A stretch of DNA of 64,000 nucleotides, taken from an uncultured Roseobacter sp. GTDB lineage: Bacteria > Pseudomonadota > Alphaproteobacteria > Rhodobacterales > Rhodobacteraceae. The stretch spans positions 1 to 64,000 of the forward strand of contig NZ_CANLKW010000008.1 in NCBI RefSeq assembly GCF_947491795.1. The letters run 5' to 3'. Shown in pieces: positions 37,966-47,244 of this stretch. Each line of letters opens with the position of its first letter. Positions within the stretch are counted from its first letter, which is position 1. A program made the position numbers and the translations under genes. A model generated the notes under the pieces. It was not told the DNA's origin. It saw nothing but the letters and a program-made list of their open reading frames with translations, and did not search any database.

Positions 37966-38384
37966 CGGGGCGTGACTGCCCGACCCCCAAGAAGGTGCGG
38001 CATGGATCGCACAGACCGCATGTATACACTTGCTACCTCATACAAATGCGACATTCAAAGAACATGTCAAAGTTCACTCCCGCGCATTTTTACCACCAGG
38101 GAGAGGTAATGAGACAGAATCCCGGAACCAGTCAGAACAAAGAAGAGTGTGTCGTCAAAACATCCATGAAGCGACACACACAAGCAGTTTATGACTAAGG
38201 AGAAGGTCCGGATCGTGCTGATCGACCTGAAGGTCGAAAACATCATCTCGAACGCCACAAACCGATTGTGATCTTTCGGTGCAGCTACGTGACTCTCTGC
38301 CACCATCAGCACACAGGAAATCGACCTGCGCAATGCAGGGTAATGCTTGTCTGAGTCGCCACGCGCAATGGTATTTTGAGGGGT
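37966..38384. other. intergenic after nagA
   Basis: Between the stops of convergent nagA and the giant membrane-protein gene. A 26-codon frame starting at 38189 is too short to support. No clear terminator beyond the small stem at the nagA stop. Confidence 0.4.
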
Positions 38385-41300
38385 TCAGCCCTCCGTGAAT
38401 GGTTTGCAGTGCAGGACATCTGCACGGCGCGAAAAGGCGTTGCGCAACAGCAGGCCATCAGCGCTGTATGGCAGACGTGCTTCTTCCCCCCGCCCGATGG
38501 CTGAAACCCGGCTGAACGGGCCGATAACACTGAGCATCTCCGCTTCAATGCTGTCGGCGCGCTCCTGGGCGAAACGTGCATTTACATGCCGCGGGCCGGT
38601 ACTGTCGGCGTAGCCGACGACGACCAGCTGATCGCTGTTGCCTGTATTTTTGTCTCTGAGCCCGTCAAACCTGTCTGCGACCAGGTCGCTGACCTTTGCC
38701 AATACGGCATCCGGCGTCAGATCATCAGGAAGAAACAGAGACTTTTCATTCAGATCAGGAAGCCCTGCGATACCCTCGATGAAATCAGAGCAACCCGACA
38801 GCTGGCTGCGTGCAAGGCCGGTTCCAAAACCACTGTCATACTGAGGCTGAGCATCCCAGACGTAGTCAGCACAAACGATATCGCCTGGTCTGCGCGCGCC
38901 CTGGTCGAAAAAGAAACTCGCCACCGGTGCGCACTGAGGCAGCCCCCGACGGACAAGACCGCTGTCCGGTGACTGTTCCGGATCAAACTGCTGTACGGGA
39001 ATTTCAGGCATCTCCAGACCGTCCAGTGCCTCCTGAACCCGCGCGACAAATTCATCGAGGCCAGGATTTGTCTGTAACGTAACAGGAACGGAAACCTCGT
39101 CTGGCAGTTCTAGGTCAACTGTCGCCGTCACACTCAGCGGGCCGGTTTCATCCAGGCGTTGCTGCAAGTCGCCCGCATCAGGTACCAGCGTCACCGTGAG
39201 GTCATCGATACTGCCTTCCTCACCAAGCGCGGCGACGGCATCACTGATCCGCGTTGTATCGAAAGCCAGATTGGCCGTCAGCGTGTTTTCTTCTTTCTGA
39301 AGTTCCGTCTGAAGTGTTCCAATGGCTTGCCGTAAAGCGATGAAGTCAGGATCATCGGGCTGCAATCCGACCGGCACATTGAGTTTGCCCGCCCCTGCTG
39401 TGACCTGTGAAAGCATAAATTCAGAAAGATCAGAGCCATCCGGTGCCAGCACACCTTGCAACAGCACATCGACGGGCACACGGCCATTCTCATCCGCAAT
39501 CTGTGCGAGCAGATAGGCCAGTGCGTTGGACCCGTCCGGTGTTTTGACCTGTGATAGTACCACATCCAGCGGAACGCCAGACGCCGGGCCGACAATCCCC
39601 TTTCTGACGTGTTCCTCCGCAGAAACATCCCCTGGTGCAAGGACCTTAGTTACTTCTACATCCACAGGAATGCTGCCATCCGGTCCGGCAATCTGTTGCA
39701 GGACGTATTCCTCCAACGATTGGCCATCCGTTGCGTTGCGGCCTTTGACAACGTTCCCGACTTCGACATCGACCTTCAAGGCTCCACCTTCCACGCCATT
39801 TATTGTGGACAGAATACGACTGAGCTTTGCGTCCAGCTCTTTTCTTGCATTCTGCGCATTGAGAGCAAGTTCCGTCGCCAGACGGCTCACCTCTGCCCGC
39901 TGGCACCAGGCCATCAGCGCCTGCAGGTAAGCCAGTTCCATCTGGGATGCGCTGACCCTTTTCTTTTTCTCCTGTCCGATCCCTTCCGACTCAGCTGTCC
40001 AGTACGCGGTGTCTTTTGGCGTTGTGCATTCCTCAATGCCAAACAGCCCCACATCGCCGGGCACCGCTGTTTCAGACACAAGAAGCGGATAGCTGCTGCC
40101 GAGGCTCGCAACACGGGCAGGATCTGCCAGACGGGCTGTCTGTACCCCGTTCTGCCCGTTGATCCCGCCGATCAGATGACGCAGCACGGCATGCCGTGCT
40201 TCCAGATCGGCTGATCCCGCCTCGTCAGGTTTCAGCGATTTGACCGGACCAAGCCCGCCCAGAAAGGTGATCACGGCAACAGTGACGGCAGAACTGCGCA
40301 CAAACCCGCGACGGCGCTGTGCCACAAGGCCTTCAACACGCGCTTCTGCCCGGTTGAGCGCTTCTTCCGCCTTTTTGAAATCTGGCAGCCGCGCGAGCAT
40401 CTGTTGAAAAGCTCTCGCAGTCTGGTTTGGATTTGCGATCTTTCCACCAAACACATGGCGGAGTTGCGCGTTATAGGTATCCGCACTTTCGCGCACCCAC
40501 TTCAGGCGCCCCAGCGCTACCCGTTCACCCGTTTCTTCTTTGAGTTCCGTTACCGTAGCGTAAATGTTTGTGATTGCCTGAGCCAGAAGACCAGCCCCGA
40601 TTGCAGGCAATGCCCAGACGGTCGAGGACATGACGCCCTTGAAGGTGACATGCTCGGTCGTCGAGGCCCCTGGGATTCCGGAAAAATCGAGCCAGTTTTC
40701 AAACAGGCAAACCCCCGCGACAATGGACAGAGCGATCACATCCACAAAGGTGGTCCACCTGTTGAAAAAGAACAAACCGGCGTATCTGCGCCCGAGTGAA
40801 CGGAAAACAGATTGCCTGACTTCGACGGCCTGATTTGCGATCCGGCCGATGCCATACGCGGCGTACATTCGCAAAAGACACGCTGCAAAGAACAGAACAG
40901 CCATCAGGCTGAATTCATTCGTTGTCAGCGTGAAGGCGTCCGTCTTTACAAAAGTAGCCACAATACAGAAGAGCAAAAAGACACAGCCCAGCGTGATGGA
41001 CGATGTTCGGAAAAACCGGGTGATTGCCTGATAGACATCCGGCGGTGCCGGGCGAACCAGCTTCTTGCCGAGCCTGAAATCTTCTTTTGTGAACTCTCTC
41101 TGTGACGCCGCATCTGCGGGCGAAAGACCCAAGAGCCTCAGCAGACTGTGCCATGCGTTGGCAGTTGCGCCATAGAGGCCATCTCTGTCCTTATTGCCCT
41201 TACCACCTTCACCCTCCGCCCCGGACTGTCCACCAGCAAGAATAAGATGCGGCAGGCTTCGGTCCAGCACCCGGCCAAACCTGGACGACAGCGCAACCAG

Positions 41301-43355
41301 AGCTTTGTCAGCCTCAAAAAACGCGTTCTTGACGGTCACGAGGCCCGCCTCTGACCCTTCATCCACCATGGCGGTACTCAGCGAACCGGTGGTCAGCATT
41401 TCCCTGCTTTGCGACACGATTCCTGCTTTGGACCCAGGGCCATCACGCCGGATCGCAACAGGCCACAGCACGGCGCTGTGCAAATCATATGCTTCCTCCC
41501 CCGGGGTTGCTTTGTCGCTCTGATCAGCCCGCGCAACCAGATCGGCACCAGGACCACCATCGCCCACAGCATCGCGATCAACTGCGAACTTCATGATATG
41601 TGCGACGCTGAGCGCCAGCGCATCTGCCACATCCCTGGAAAGAAGATCACTGCTGGCCAGCCCATCAGGGACAGAAATACAGATCGAAATGAACCCACTT
41701 TGATCAATACTCGCTGCCAGTCCGAATTTGGCACGATCAAACAGCGCGCCGGCCTCTGCCGCTCTTTCAGCATCGCTCATCCTGCTGGCAAGGCGCTCCA
41801 GCCAGCCTGCAATAATATCGAACCCTGGCAGTTCCAGAATGTCGCGGTAGAGGACCGTCTGAAGAGCTTTCAGACGACCGAATGTTTCGGCGTCATCTTC
41901 TTTGACATCGACGCTCTTGCCGCTGACTTCTGCGGCGAACCGGATCAGCTCGCCTTCGAGCTGATGGGTGTTCCCAACGGAAAAATCCAGCGTTTGTGCA
42001 TCAGGTTCTTCTTCCGTTTCCGTGCCGAAGTCCCGGGGCGGATTGACGGCACGGTGTGGGAGCGGTGTCCAGTCCAGGTACCGGTACTCGGGTGTCAGGG
42101 GGCCCTCATGCCCGTCAGAGGGGCCTGTAAAACGCGTCAGGCCTTCGCTCGAAACCCCGCGTTCACGGTTCGTCGCCCAACGATTGAAAGGCGCGCGGGG
42201 CGTGTTCTCACCTGCGCGCGCCTGGCGGACATAAGACACACCGTCTGAGTTCAGAACCACGCGGTACCAACCGCTGATCACCTGCGGCCAGACAGCAGAA
42301 TCAAACTGAACATTCGTCAGATCCGCCTTTTTGACAGGGTACCCGGAGTTCAGGCGATCCCAAATCCATTCCAGCCTGGTCTGCTCTTCCTGCTCTTCCA
42401 GAAATGCCTGGAAATAGTATTTCCTGAAAACATGCCATGCTGTGCGCAGTGTTGCCTCGATGCAGGTCTGCACCTCTTTGTCGACATCCGCGTCCGGCAG
42501 AAGCGTTTCGGGTGCATCGACATAGTCGTCCAGACGAATGGATTTTTCTGCCTTCGCTGAGTTCTCTCCATCCAATCCGGACGCAATTTCACGATCCGGC
42601 TTGTCGATTGTCGCAAGCCTCTCGGACACGCGCTCGATCAATGCGGGCTGAATTTGCGGATCAATCTTCTTGGACAAAACACCAGCCGCTGTGGACAGCG
42701 CCTCGATCAGATTGTTTCCCTGTGACGTTTCATTACCGCTTGCCTCTGGTGATTTCGGTCCGAAAGCGAGTTCGCTCAGTCTTGATATGGCTGAGTCGCG
42801 CTTCTGAACAGCTTTCTTCAGACGGTCTTCTGCATCTTGTCTTTTTTGCAGCCACAGATCATTGATTGCCGACTGGGCGTGACTTGCTGCGGCTAAAAAT
42901 TCCTCTGACCTGTCCTGAAAGCCAGGCAGGCGCCATTGGAATTCAGGGGTGCGCGGGGATGTTTCACCAAAGGACGGCATCGACCTGGGCCACGGATCCT
43001 CACTGACGGTCTGACTTGGCCGGCGCGTATGTTCCTTGATCAGGTATTGATAGAATGCATGCCAATAGAGACCGGTTTCCGCTTTTGCAGAAAAGTTTTC
43101 GGCGACCGACCGGTCAATGGCATCGAATTGCTCAACCGGTTCCAACTGGTTGGCTGTTATCAGCTTTTCACTGAAGTCAGCACGCAAATGCTGTGCTGCA
43201 TCGGCAAGCTCGGCCTGAATGGATTTGCGCCTCAGTTCAAAGGCGGCGTTCGGCCCGTCAACAATGAAATCAGCGAATTTGACTGCTGCAGCCTTACGCG
43301 CAGCCTCGGTATTGAAAACGGTGTTAAATGTATGCAGGACACTATTCAAAAACAT
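38385..43355 (-). CDS. giant membrane protein of unknown function with internal repeats and OmpA-like C-terminus
   Basis: 1656 residues from the ATG at 43355, preceded by TTTTGAGGAATCCGAC; the open frame to 43442 lacks a ribosome site. There is no signal peptide. Residues 1-780 look soluble, with a coiled-coil-like part near 160-200. Membrane segments are predicted near 785-803, 812-832, 865-885, 910-932 and 1018-1035. From about 1195 to 1327 a unit of about 32-36 residues repeats four times (VDVEV..V, VDVEVTKVLAPG, LDVVLSQVKTPDGS, VDVLLQGVLAPDGS; each ends in a GxxP-like turn). The last ~100 residues resemble an OmpA/MotB peptidoglycan-binding domain (VVVGYADSTGPRHVNARFAQ, ERADSIEAEML). It appears to be a single-gene unit. 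No function is recognised; a cell-wall-spanning scaffold is my inference. Confidence 0.85.
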   Translation of the reverse strand: MFLNSVLHTFNTVFNTEAARKAAAVKFADFIVDGPNAAFELRRKSIQAELADAAQHLRADFSEKLITANQLEPVEQFDAIDRSVAENFSAKAETGLYWHAFYQYLIKEHTRRPSQTVSEDPWPRSMPSFGETSPRTPEFQWRLPGFQDRSEEFLAAASHAQSAINDLWLQKRQDAEDRLKKAVQKRDSAISRLSELAFGPKSPEASGNETSQGNNLIEALSTAAGVLSKKIDPQIQPALIERVSERLATIDKPDREIASGLDGENSAKAEKSIRLDDYVDAPETLLPDADVDKEVQTCIEATLRTAWHVFRKYYFQAFLEEQEEQTRLEWIWDRLNSGYPVKKADLTNVQFDSAVWPQVISGWYRVVLNSDGVSYVRQARAGENTPRAPFNRWATNRERGVSSEGLTRFTGPSDGHEGPLTPEYRYLDWTPLPHRAVNPPRDFGTETEEEPDAQTLDFSVGNTHQLEGELIRFAAEVSGKSVDVKEDDAETFGRLKALQTVLYRDILELPGFDIIAGWLERLASRMSDAERAAEAGALFDRAKFGLAASIDQSGFISICISVPDGLASSDLLSRDVADALALSVAHIMKFAVDRDAVGDGGPGADLVARADQSDKATPGEEAYDLHSAVLWPVAIRRDGPGSKAGIVSQSREMLTTGSLSTAMVDEGSEAGLVTVKNAFFEADKALVALSSRFGRVLDRSLPHLILAGGQSGAEGEGGKGNKDRDGLYGATANAWHSLLRLLGLSPADAASQREFTKEDFRLGKKLVRPAPPDVYQAITRFFRTSSITLGCVFLLFCIVATFVKTDAFTLTTNEFSLMAVLFFAACLLRMYAAYGIGRIANQAVEVRQSVFRSLGRRYAGLFFFNRWTTFVDVIALSIVAGVCLFENWLDFSGIPGASTTEHVTFKGVMSSTVWALPAIGAGLLAQAITNIYATVTELKEETGERVALGRLKWVRESADTYNAQLRHVFGGKIANPNQTARAFQQMLARLPDFKKAEEALNRAEARVEGLVAQRRRGFVRSSAVTVAVITFLGGLGPVKSLKPDEAGSADLEARHAVLRHLIGGINGQNGVQTARLADPARVASLGSSYPLLVSETAVPGDVGLFGIEECTTPKDTAYWTAESEGIGQEKKKRVSASQMELAYLQALMAWCQRAEVSRLATELALNAQNARKELDAKLSRILSTINGVEGGALKVDVEVGNVVKGRNATDGQSLEEYVLQQIAGPDGSIPVDVEVTKVLAPGDVSAEEHVRKGIVGPASGVPLDVVLSQVKTPDGSNALAYLLAQIADENGRVPVDVLLQGVLAPDGSDLSEFMLSQVTAGAGKLNVPVGLQPDDPDFIALRQAIGTLQTELQKEENTLTANLAFDTTRISDAVAALGEEGSIDDLTVTLVPDAGDLQQRLDETGPLSVTATVDLELPDEVSVPVTLQTNPGLDEFVARVQEALDGLEMPEIPVQQFDPEQSPDSGLVRRGLPQCAPVASFFFDQGARRPGDIVCADYVWDAQPQYDSGFGTGLARSQLSGCSDFIEGIAGLPDLNEKSLFLPDDLTPDAVLAKVSDLVADRFDGLRDKNTGNSDQLVVVGYADSTGPRHVNARFAQERADSIEAEMLSVIGPFSRVSAIGRGEEARLPYSADGLLLRNAFSRRADVLHCKPFTEG

Positions 43356-43571
43356 GTCGGATTCCTCAAAAAAGGACGAAGAAAATACTGAAAATAAATC
43401 TGGCCGTCTAAAAATTCGTGCAACATCTAATGGTTGAGGCACGACCTTGAGTTTCGCCCGAAAATAGTTTGTCCGTCAAGACTTGAGAAAAGATGAGAAT
43501 TTCGGGAGGCCTTGGGCGGTCCAGACACGCAGCGCCTGAACGACTTTTTGATCGGCCGCTGCGAAAGACAG

Positions 43572-44957
43572 CTACCGAAGTGATCGCCCCAACACAGTCT
43601 GTTGCCACAGGGATGCGTAGGCATGGAACTGCGTGGCGAGTTCCGGGCGGATGATCGTCTGTGTATTCTGCACCAGCATTGACGACTGGCTGCCGACCAG
43701 CATCGCAGCGCCCGCGCTTGTACCCGTCGTGCCTGAGGCAGCGAAAACGGGTGAACCGGTCGCGATGGCCAGCATTTCGAGATAAAGTTGATTGCCCGCA
43801 AAGGGACCCTCAACAATAGCTTTCCCATCGTGGCCGATATTGGAAAGGCATTCAGCAGTTACCAGAGCCAGGTAAAGTGCAACAGCTGCTGCGCGTCCGC
43901 CTGTTCCAGCCTCTGGCTCGGGCCCGACCCAACCGGATATGTGCCCCTTGAACGGGCCGCTCTCTGCAGTGACCGCGGGCATCAGCATAATCCCTTTTGT
44001 GAGAACATGCTGCACATCCTGCAGGCTGGGTTCATTGCTGATGCCACAGGTTGCAATGTCGTGTTCACGACCGCCCATAAACCGTGCGGATGGTGCGGGA
44101 TGCCCCCGGGCCGTTACGTTGATCAGTGTGTCAAGATTTGGATCAAGCGATACGTTTTTGCCACCAACAGACATCGCAATCACCCACGTACCGGTTGACA
44201 CAACGCTGAAAGGGGGCTCCTGGCAAAGTACGTATGGGAGGAGCGACGCATTGGAATCGTGAATACCACAACAGACGGGCGTCTCAGGCGGCAAGCCAGT
44301 CTGTATTGCCACATCTGGCAGAATAGTCCCGATGATTTCAGATGGTCCGAGCACCGGAGCGAGCTTTCTTGCTATCCCAAGCCTTTCGACCAGACAGGAG
44401 AAATCCGCCTGGTGCGGGTTCCACAGATCGGTGTGGCACCCCAGCGACGTAACATCCATCCCTGTTTGCCCTGTAAGCTGAACGCCCCAGAACTGCGGAT
44501 AGGTGACAATGCGATCTGTCCTGTTCTTCAGGCCGGGATCAGCCTGGAACTGCCAGAACAACTGTGCGCCCACATTCAGCCCACCAGCGAGCCGCGGTGA
44601 CCCTGTTTCGGAAAACGGTGGTCTGATTGCATCGTAGGCCTCTGACAACTCGTCCGGCCCGTTGTGTTCATAATCCAGGATAGGTGCTGCCAGTTGCCCG
44701 TCACGCTGCAAAAGGGCAACACAGGCGCCATGCGTGGTGACCGATATCGCATCAATCCCGTGTGCGGCGTGAAATTCCCGCAACCCATCCAGCAGAAAGG
44801 CCCAGTGTCCCTGCACATCGAAGTGCGGCCAGGGCGGGCCGGGCAGAACGGTATTTGCACGGGTTACCACGGCGATTTCCGTCAGGCTGTCCCGGTCGAC
44901 CAGTACAAGTTTTACGTTGGTCTTCCCGATATCTATGACGGCAACGTGCTGCGTCAT
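43572..44957 (-). CDS. rhaK: L-rhamnulose kinase-like FGGY carbohydrate kinase
   Basis: A 461-residue FGGY-family kinase. The first phosphate motif is VAVIDIGKTNVKLVLVD, and ISVTTHGACVALL follows; STGTWVIAMSVGG and VEGPFAGNQLYLEML mark the second half, with ASGTTGTSAGAAML at the adenosine site. In Rhizobium leguminosarum the equivalent gene rhaK is required both for rhamnose use and for transporter activity. Its position as last gene of rhaR-S-T-P-Q-U-K matches that locus. It overlaps rhaU by four bases. Confidence 0.9.
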   Translation of the reverse strand: MTQHVAVIDIGKTNVKLVLVDRDSLTEIAVVTRANTVLPGPPWPHFDVQGHWAFLLDGLREFHAAHGIDAISVTTHGACVALLQRDGQLAAPILDYEHNGPDELSEAYDAIRPPFSETGSPRLAGGLNVGAQLFWQFQADPGLKNRTDRIVTYPQFWGVQLTGQTGMDVTSLGCHTDLWNPHQADFSCLVERLGIARKLAPVLGPSEIIGTILPDVAIQTGLPPETPVCCGIHDSNASLLPYVLCQEPPFSVVSTGTWVIAMSVGGKNVSLDPNLDTLINVTARGHPAPSARFMGGREHDIATCGISNEPSLQDVQHVLTKGIMLMPAVTAESGPFKGHISGWVGPEPEAGTGGRAAAVALYLALVTAECLSNIGHDGKAIVEGPFAGNQLYLEMLAIATGSPVFAASGTTGTSAGAAMLVGSQSSMLVQNTQTIIRPELATQFHAYASLWQQTVLGRSLR

Positions 44958-45268
44958 GGCATGTGGAAAACGGGTTCAAGCGGTGTGGCAACCGGCTCAT
45001 TGTCCGGATGTGTATCCATGATATCTGCCATATGCGCCCACCATCTCTGCATCACCGGGTGCTCTGGCAGCGCATCCATACCGTGCCCGTCGACGCGCCA
45101 CAGGACGCCAAACAGAATATTTGTCTCTGCGTCCAGATGGATGGAATAGTCCGAAACTCCGGCATCCTTCAGCAAAGTAACAAGCTCTGGCCAGATCTCG
45201 TCATGGCGTCTGATGTAGTCTTCCCGGCGTCCGGGCAACAATTTCATTTTAAACGCATACTTTTCCAT
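44954..45268 (-). CDS. rhaU: L-rhamnose mutarotase
   Basis: 104 residues from the ATG at 45268, the family length (the RhaM type). It interconverts alpha and beta anomers of L-rhamnose. YAFKMKLLPGRREDYIRRHD and EIWPELVTLLKDAGVSDYSI cover the active region, with Tyr18 and His22 at the expected catalytic positions, and VMQRWWAHMADIM follows. The start overlaps the rhaQ stop by one base (TGATG) and the stop overlaps rhaK by four. Confidence 0.95.
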   Translation of the reverse strand: MEKYAFKMKLLPGRREDYIRRHDEIWPELVTLLKDAGVSDYSIHLDAETNILFGVLWRVDGHGMDALPEHPVMQRWWAHMADIMDTHPDNEPVATPLEPVFHMP

Positions 45269-46254
45269 CATCCGGCCCGCCACATCGCCCACAGTCGTGG
45301 CAGCGCAATCACACCGATCAGCAGCGCACCGATCACGATGGACATCACGATACCCGGTACGTTCAGAAGACCGAGGCCGAAGGTCACAAGCCCCATCACA
45401 AAAGCCGCGATGACCACACCGACGATCGTGCCTGATCCACCCAGAATGCTGACACCTCCCAGAACGACCATGGTGACAATCTCAAGCTCCCAGCCGGTCG
45501 CAATGGACGGGCGGGTAGACCCCAGCCGGGCCGTCAGGCAGATCGCCGCGACGCCGGACATGAGGCCTGTCAGCAGAAAGAGGATGAACCTGACCCGCTG
45601 CACACGGATGCCCGAAAACATCGCTCCCGTCGCATTGTTGCCAATCGCATAAACGGCGCGACCAAAGTTCGTCTTGTGCAGAAGGACAGCGTAGATCAGC
45701 GCGATGACTGCAAAGAGCACGAATTCGAACGAGATCACCCACCAGACATACCCCTGCCCGAACCATGAAAAGCTGGCCGGATACCCGCGAAACGCCTGAT
45801 CGCCCAGCACGATGTAACTGATGCCGCGAAACAGGCTCATGGTGCCGATGGTCACCACGATCGACGGCAGTCCCAGACGGGTGACAAGCACCCCGTTGAA
45901 CGCCCCACAGATCAGACCAACACCAAGACCGGTCAGAACCAGCCCCGGCGTACCGACGCCCATCTGCACCGCTGCACCCATGGCGGTCGAGGCCAGCGCA
46001 ATGATTGACGCGACGGAGAGGTCGATCTCCCCGGAGATGATCAGCAGCGCCATGGCAAAGGCGATCATCGCCTTTTCAGTGAAGTTGAAGGTGGCATCGC
46101 TGAGGTTCCAGGCATTCAGAAAGTAAGGCGATGCAAAGCTGTTTGCGACAAAGATGCCGATGGCTACAAACAGGAGCAGCGTTTCCCAGCTTTTCAGCCT
46201 TTGCTCGAAAGGGGATCGCAGCCGGTCGGGGATAACACGGTCTGTGGTGCTCAT
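45268..46254 (-). CDS. rhaQ: L-rhamnose ABC importer permease
   Basis: A 328-residue RbsC-type permease with about eight to ten helices. Family marks: LIISGEIDLSVASIIALAST and LPSIVVTIGTMSLFRGISYI, NNATGAMFSGIRV, and VVLGGVSILGGSGTIVGVVI. It pairs with rhaP. The ATG at 46254 overlaps the rhaP stop (ATGA). Confidence 0.92.
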   Translation of the reverse strand: MSTTDRVIPDRLRSPFEQRLKSWETLLLFVAIGIFVANSFASPYFLNAWNLSDATFNFTEKAMIAFAMALLIISGEIDLSVASIIALASTAMGAAVQMGVGTPGLVLTGLGVGLICGAFNGVLVTRLGLPSIVVTIGTMSLFRGISYIVLGDQAFRGYPASFSWFGQGYVWWVISFEFVLFAVIALIYAVLLHKTNFGRAVYAIGNNATGAMFSGIRVQRVRFILFLLTGLMSGVAAICLTARLGSTRPSIATGWELEIVTMVVLGGVSILGGSGTIVGVVIAAFVMGLVTFGLGLLNVPGIVMSIVIGALLIGVIALPRLWAMWRAG

Positions 46255-47234
46255 GATGCCTGCTCCGCGCGTTTGAGAATGATACGGCCTTTTTCCCGGT
46301 TGGCCTGGGCGTTCAGTGCAACCGCAACAATGATCGCACCACCCGAGATCGCCAGTTGCCAGAACGGTGAAATATCCACCACCGGCAGAGCATTCTTGAT
46401 GATGCCGAGGAAAAGCGCACCCAAAAGTGCGCCCGCGACCGTGCCGATGCCCCCCATAATGGACACGCCGCCGATCACGCAGGCCGCTACAACGTCGAGC
46501 TCAAATCCACCTGCGATATCGACATAGGAGACCGCAAAACGCGACACCCAGAGATATCCCGTCAGCCCGGCCAGCGCACCCGAAATGGTAAAGGCCCAGA
46601 ACTGTGTTTTGCCGACGTTTATGCCTGCATAGGTCGCTGCATGCGGGTTGCCACCGGCGGCATAGAATGCGCGCCCCAGCGTCGTGCGGGTCATCACGAC
46701 CGAAAAAATGATCACTGCCAGAATGGCGATCCAGCCCAGGACAGGGAGCCCAAGTATGTCGGCGCGGGGGAAAGCCTTGAAGGCCGGGCTCATCTCGTGA
46801 CTGTTAACCCATTTTCCGTCCGAAATGACAAAGATAATGCCTCTGAAAATGGTCATCGTGCCCAGGGTCACTACGATGGGCGGGATGGCCAGTTTCCACA
46901 CCAGAATACCGTTGATCATGCCCAGTAGCGTACCAAGCCCGATGGCAATGACGAGTATGAACACAATCGGCAGGCCGGGAGCCGCCACATTGACCATGGA
47001 TACAACCATCCCCGTGAGAGCCAGATTGGCTGCCACGCTCAGATCGATGCATTTGGTCAGGATAACAATCATCTGACCGATCGCCAGCAGGATCAGGGGC
47101 GACGTGTCGTTGAACACATTCGCAAGGTTGGCCGGGGCAATAAAGCCCGGAAACCGCGATGAAATGAGCATCAGGAGCAGGACAATCGCCCCGACCAGAA
47201 GTATCTCGCGCGAAGTGACAAGTCTTTTCAGCAT
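46251..47234 (-). CDS. rhaP: L-rhamnose ABC importer permease
   Basis: A 327-residue RbsC-type permease. I chose the ATG at 47234 with AAGGAAACAGC upstream; the open frame to 47270 overlaps rhaT. Marks: TKCIDLSVAANLALTGMVVS, IPPIVVTLGTMTIFRGIIFV, GGNPHAATYAGI and CVIGGVSIMGGIGTVAGALL. It forms the membrane pore together with rhaQ and is driven by rhaT. Confidence 0.92.
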   Translation of the reverse strand: MLKRLVTSREILLVGAIVLLLMLISSRFPGFIAPANLANVFNDTSPLILLAIGQMIVILTKCIDLSVAANLALTGMVVSMVNVAAPGLPIVFILVIAIGLGTLLGMINGILVWKLAIPPIVVTLGTMTIFRGIIFVISDGKWVNSHEMSPAFKAFPRADILGLPVLGWIAILAVIIFSVVMTRTTLGRAFYAAGGNPHAATYAGINVGKTQFWAFTISGALAGLTGYLWVSRFAVSYVDIAGGFELDVVAACVIGGVSIMGGIGTVAGALLGALFLGIIKNALPVVDISPFWQLAISGGAIIVAVALNAQANREKGRIILKRAEQAS

Positions 47235-47244
47235 GCTGTTTCCT

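Noticed and set aside
38189..38269. 26-codon plus-strand frame after nagA
   Set aside because: Too short and without similarity or context to support it as a gene.
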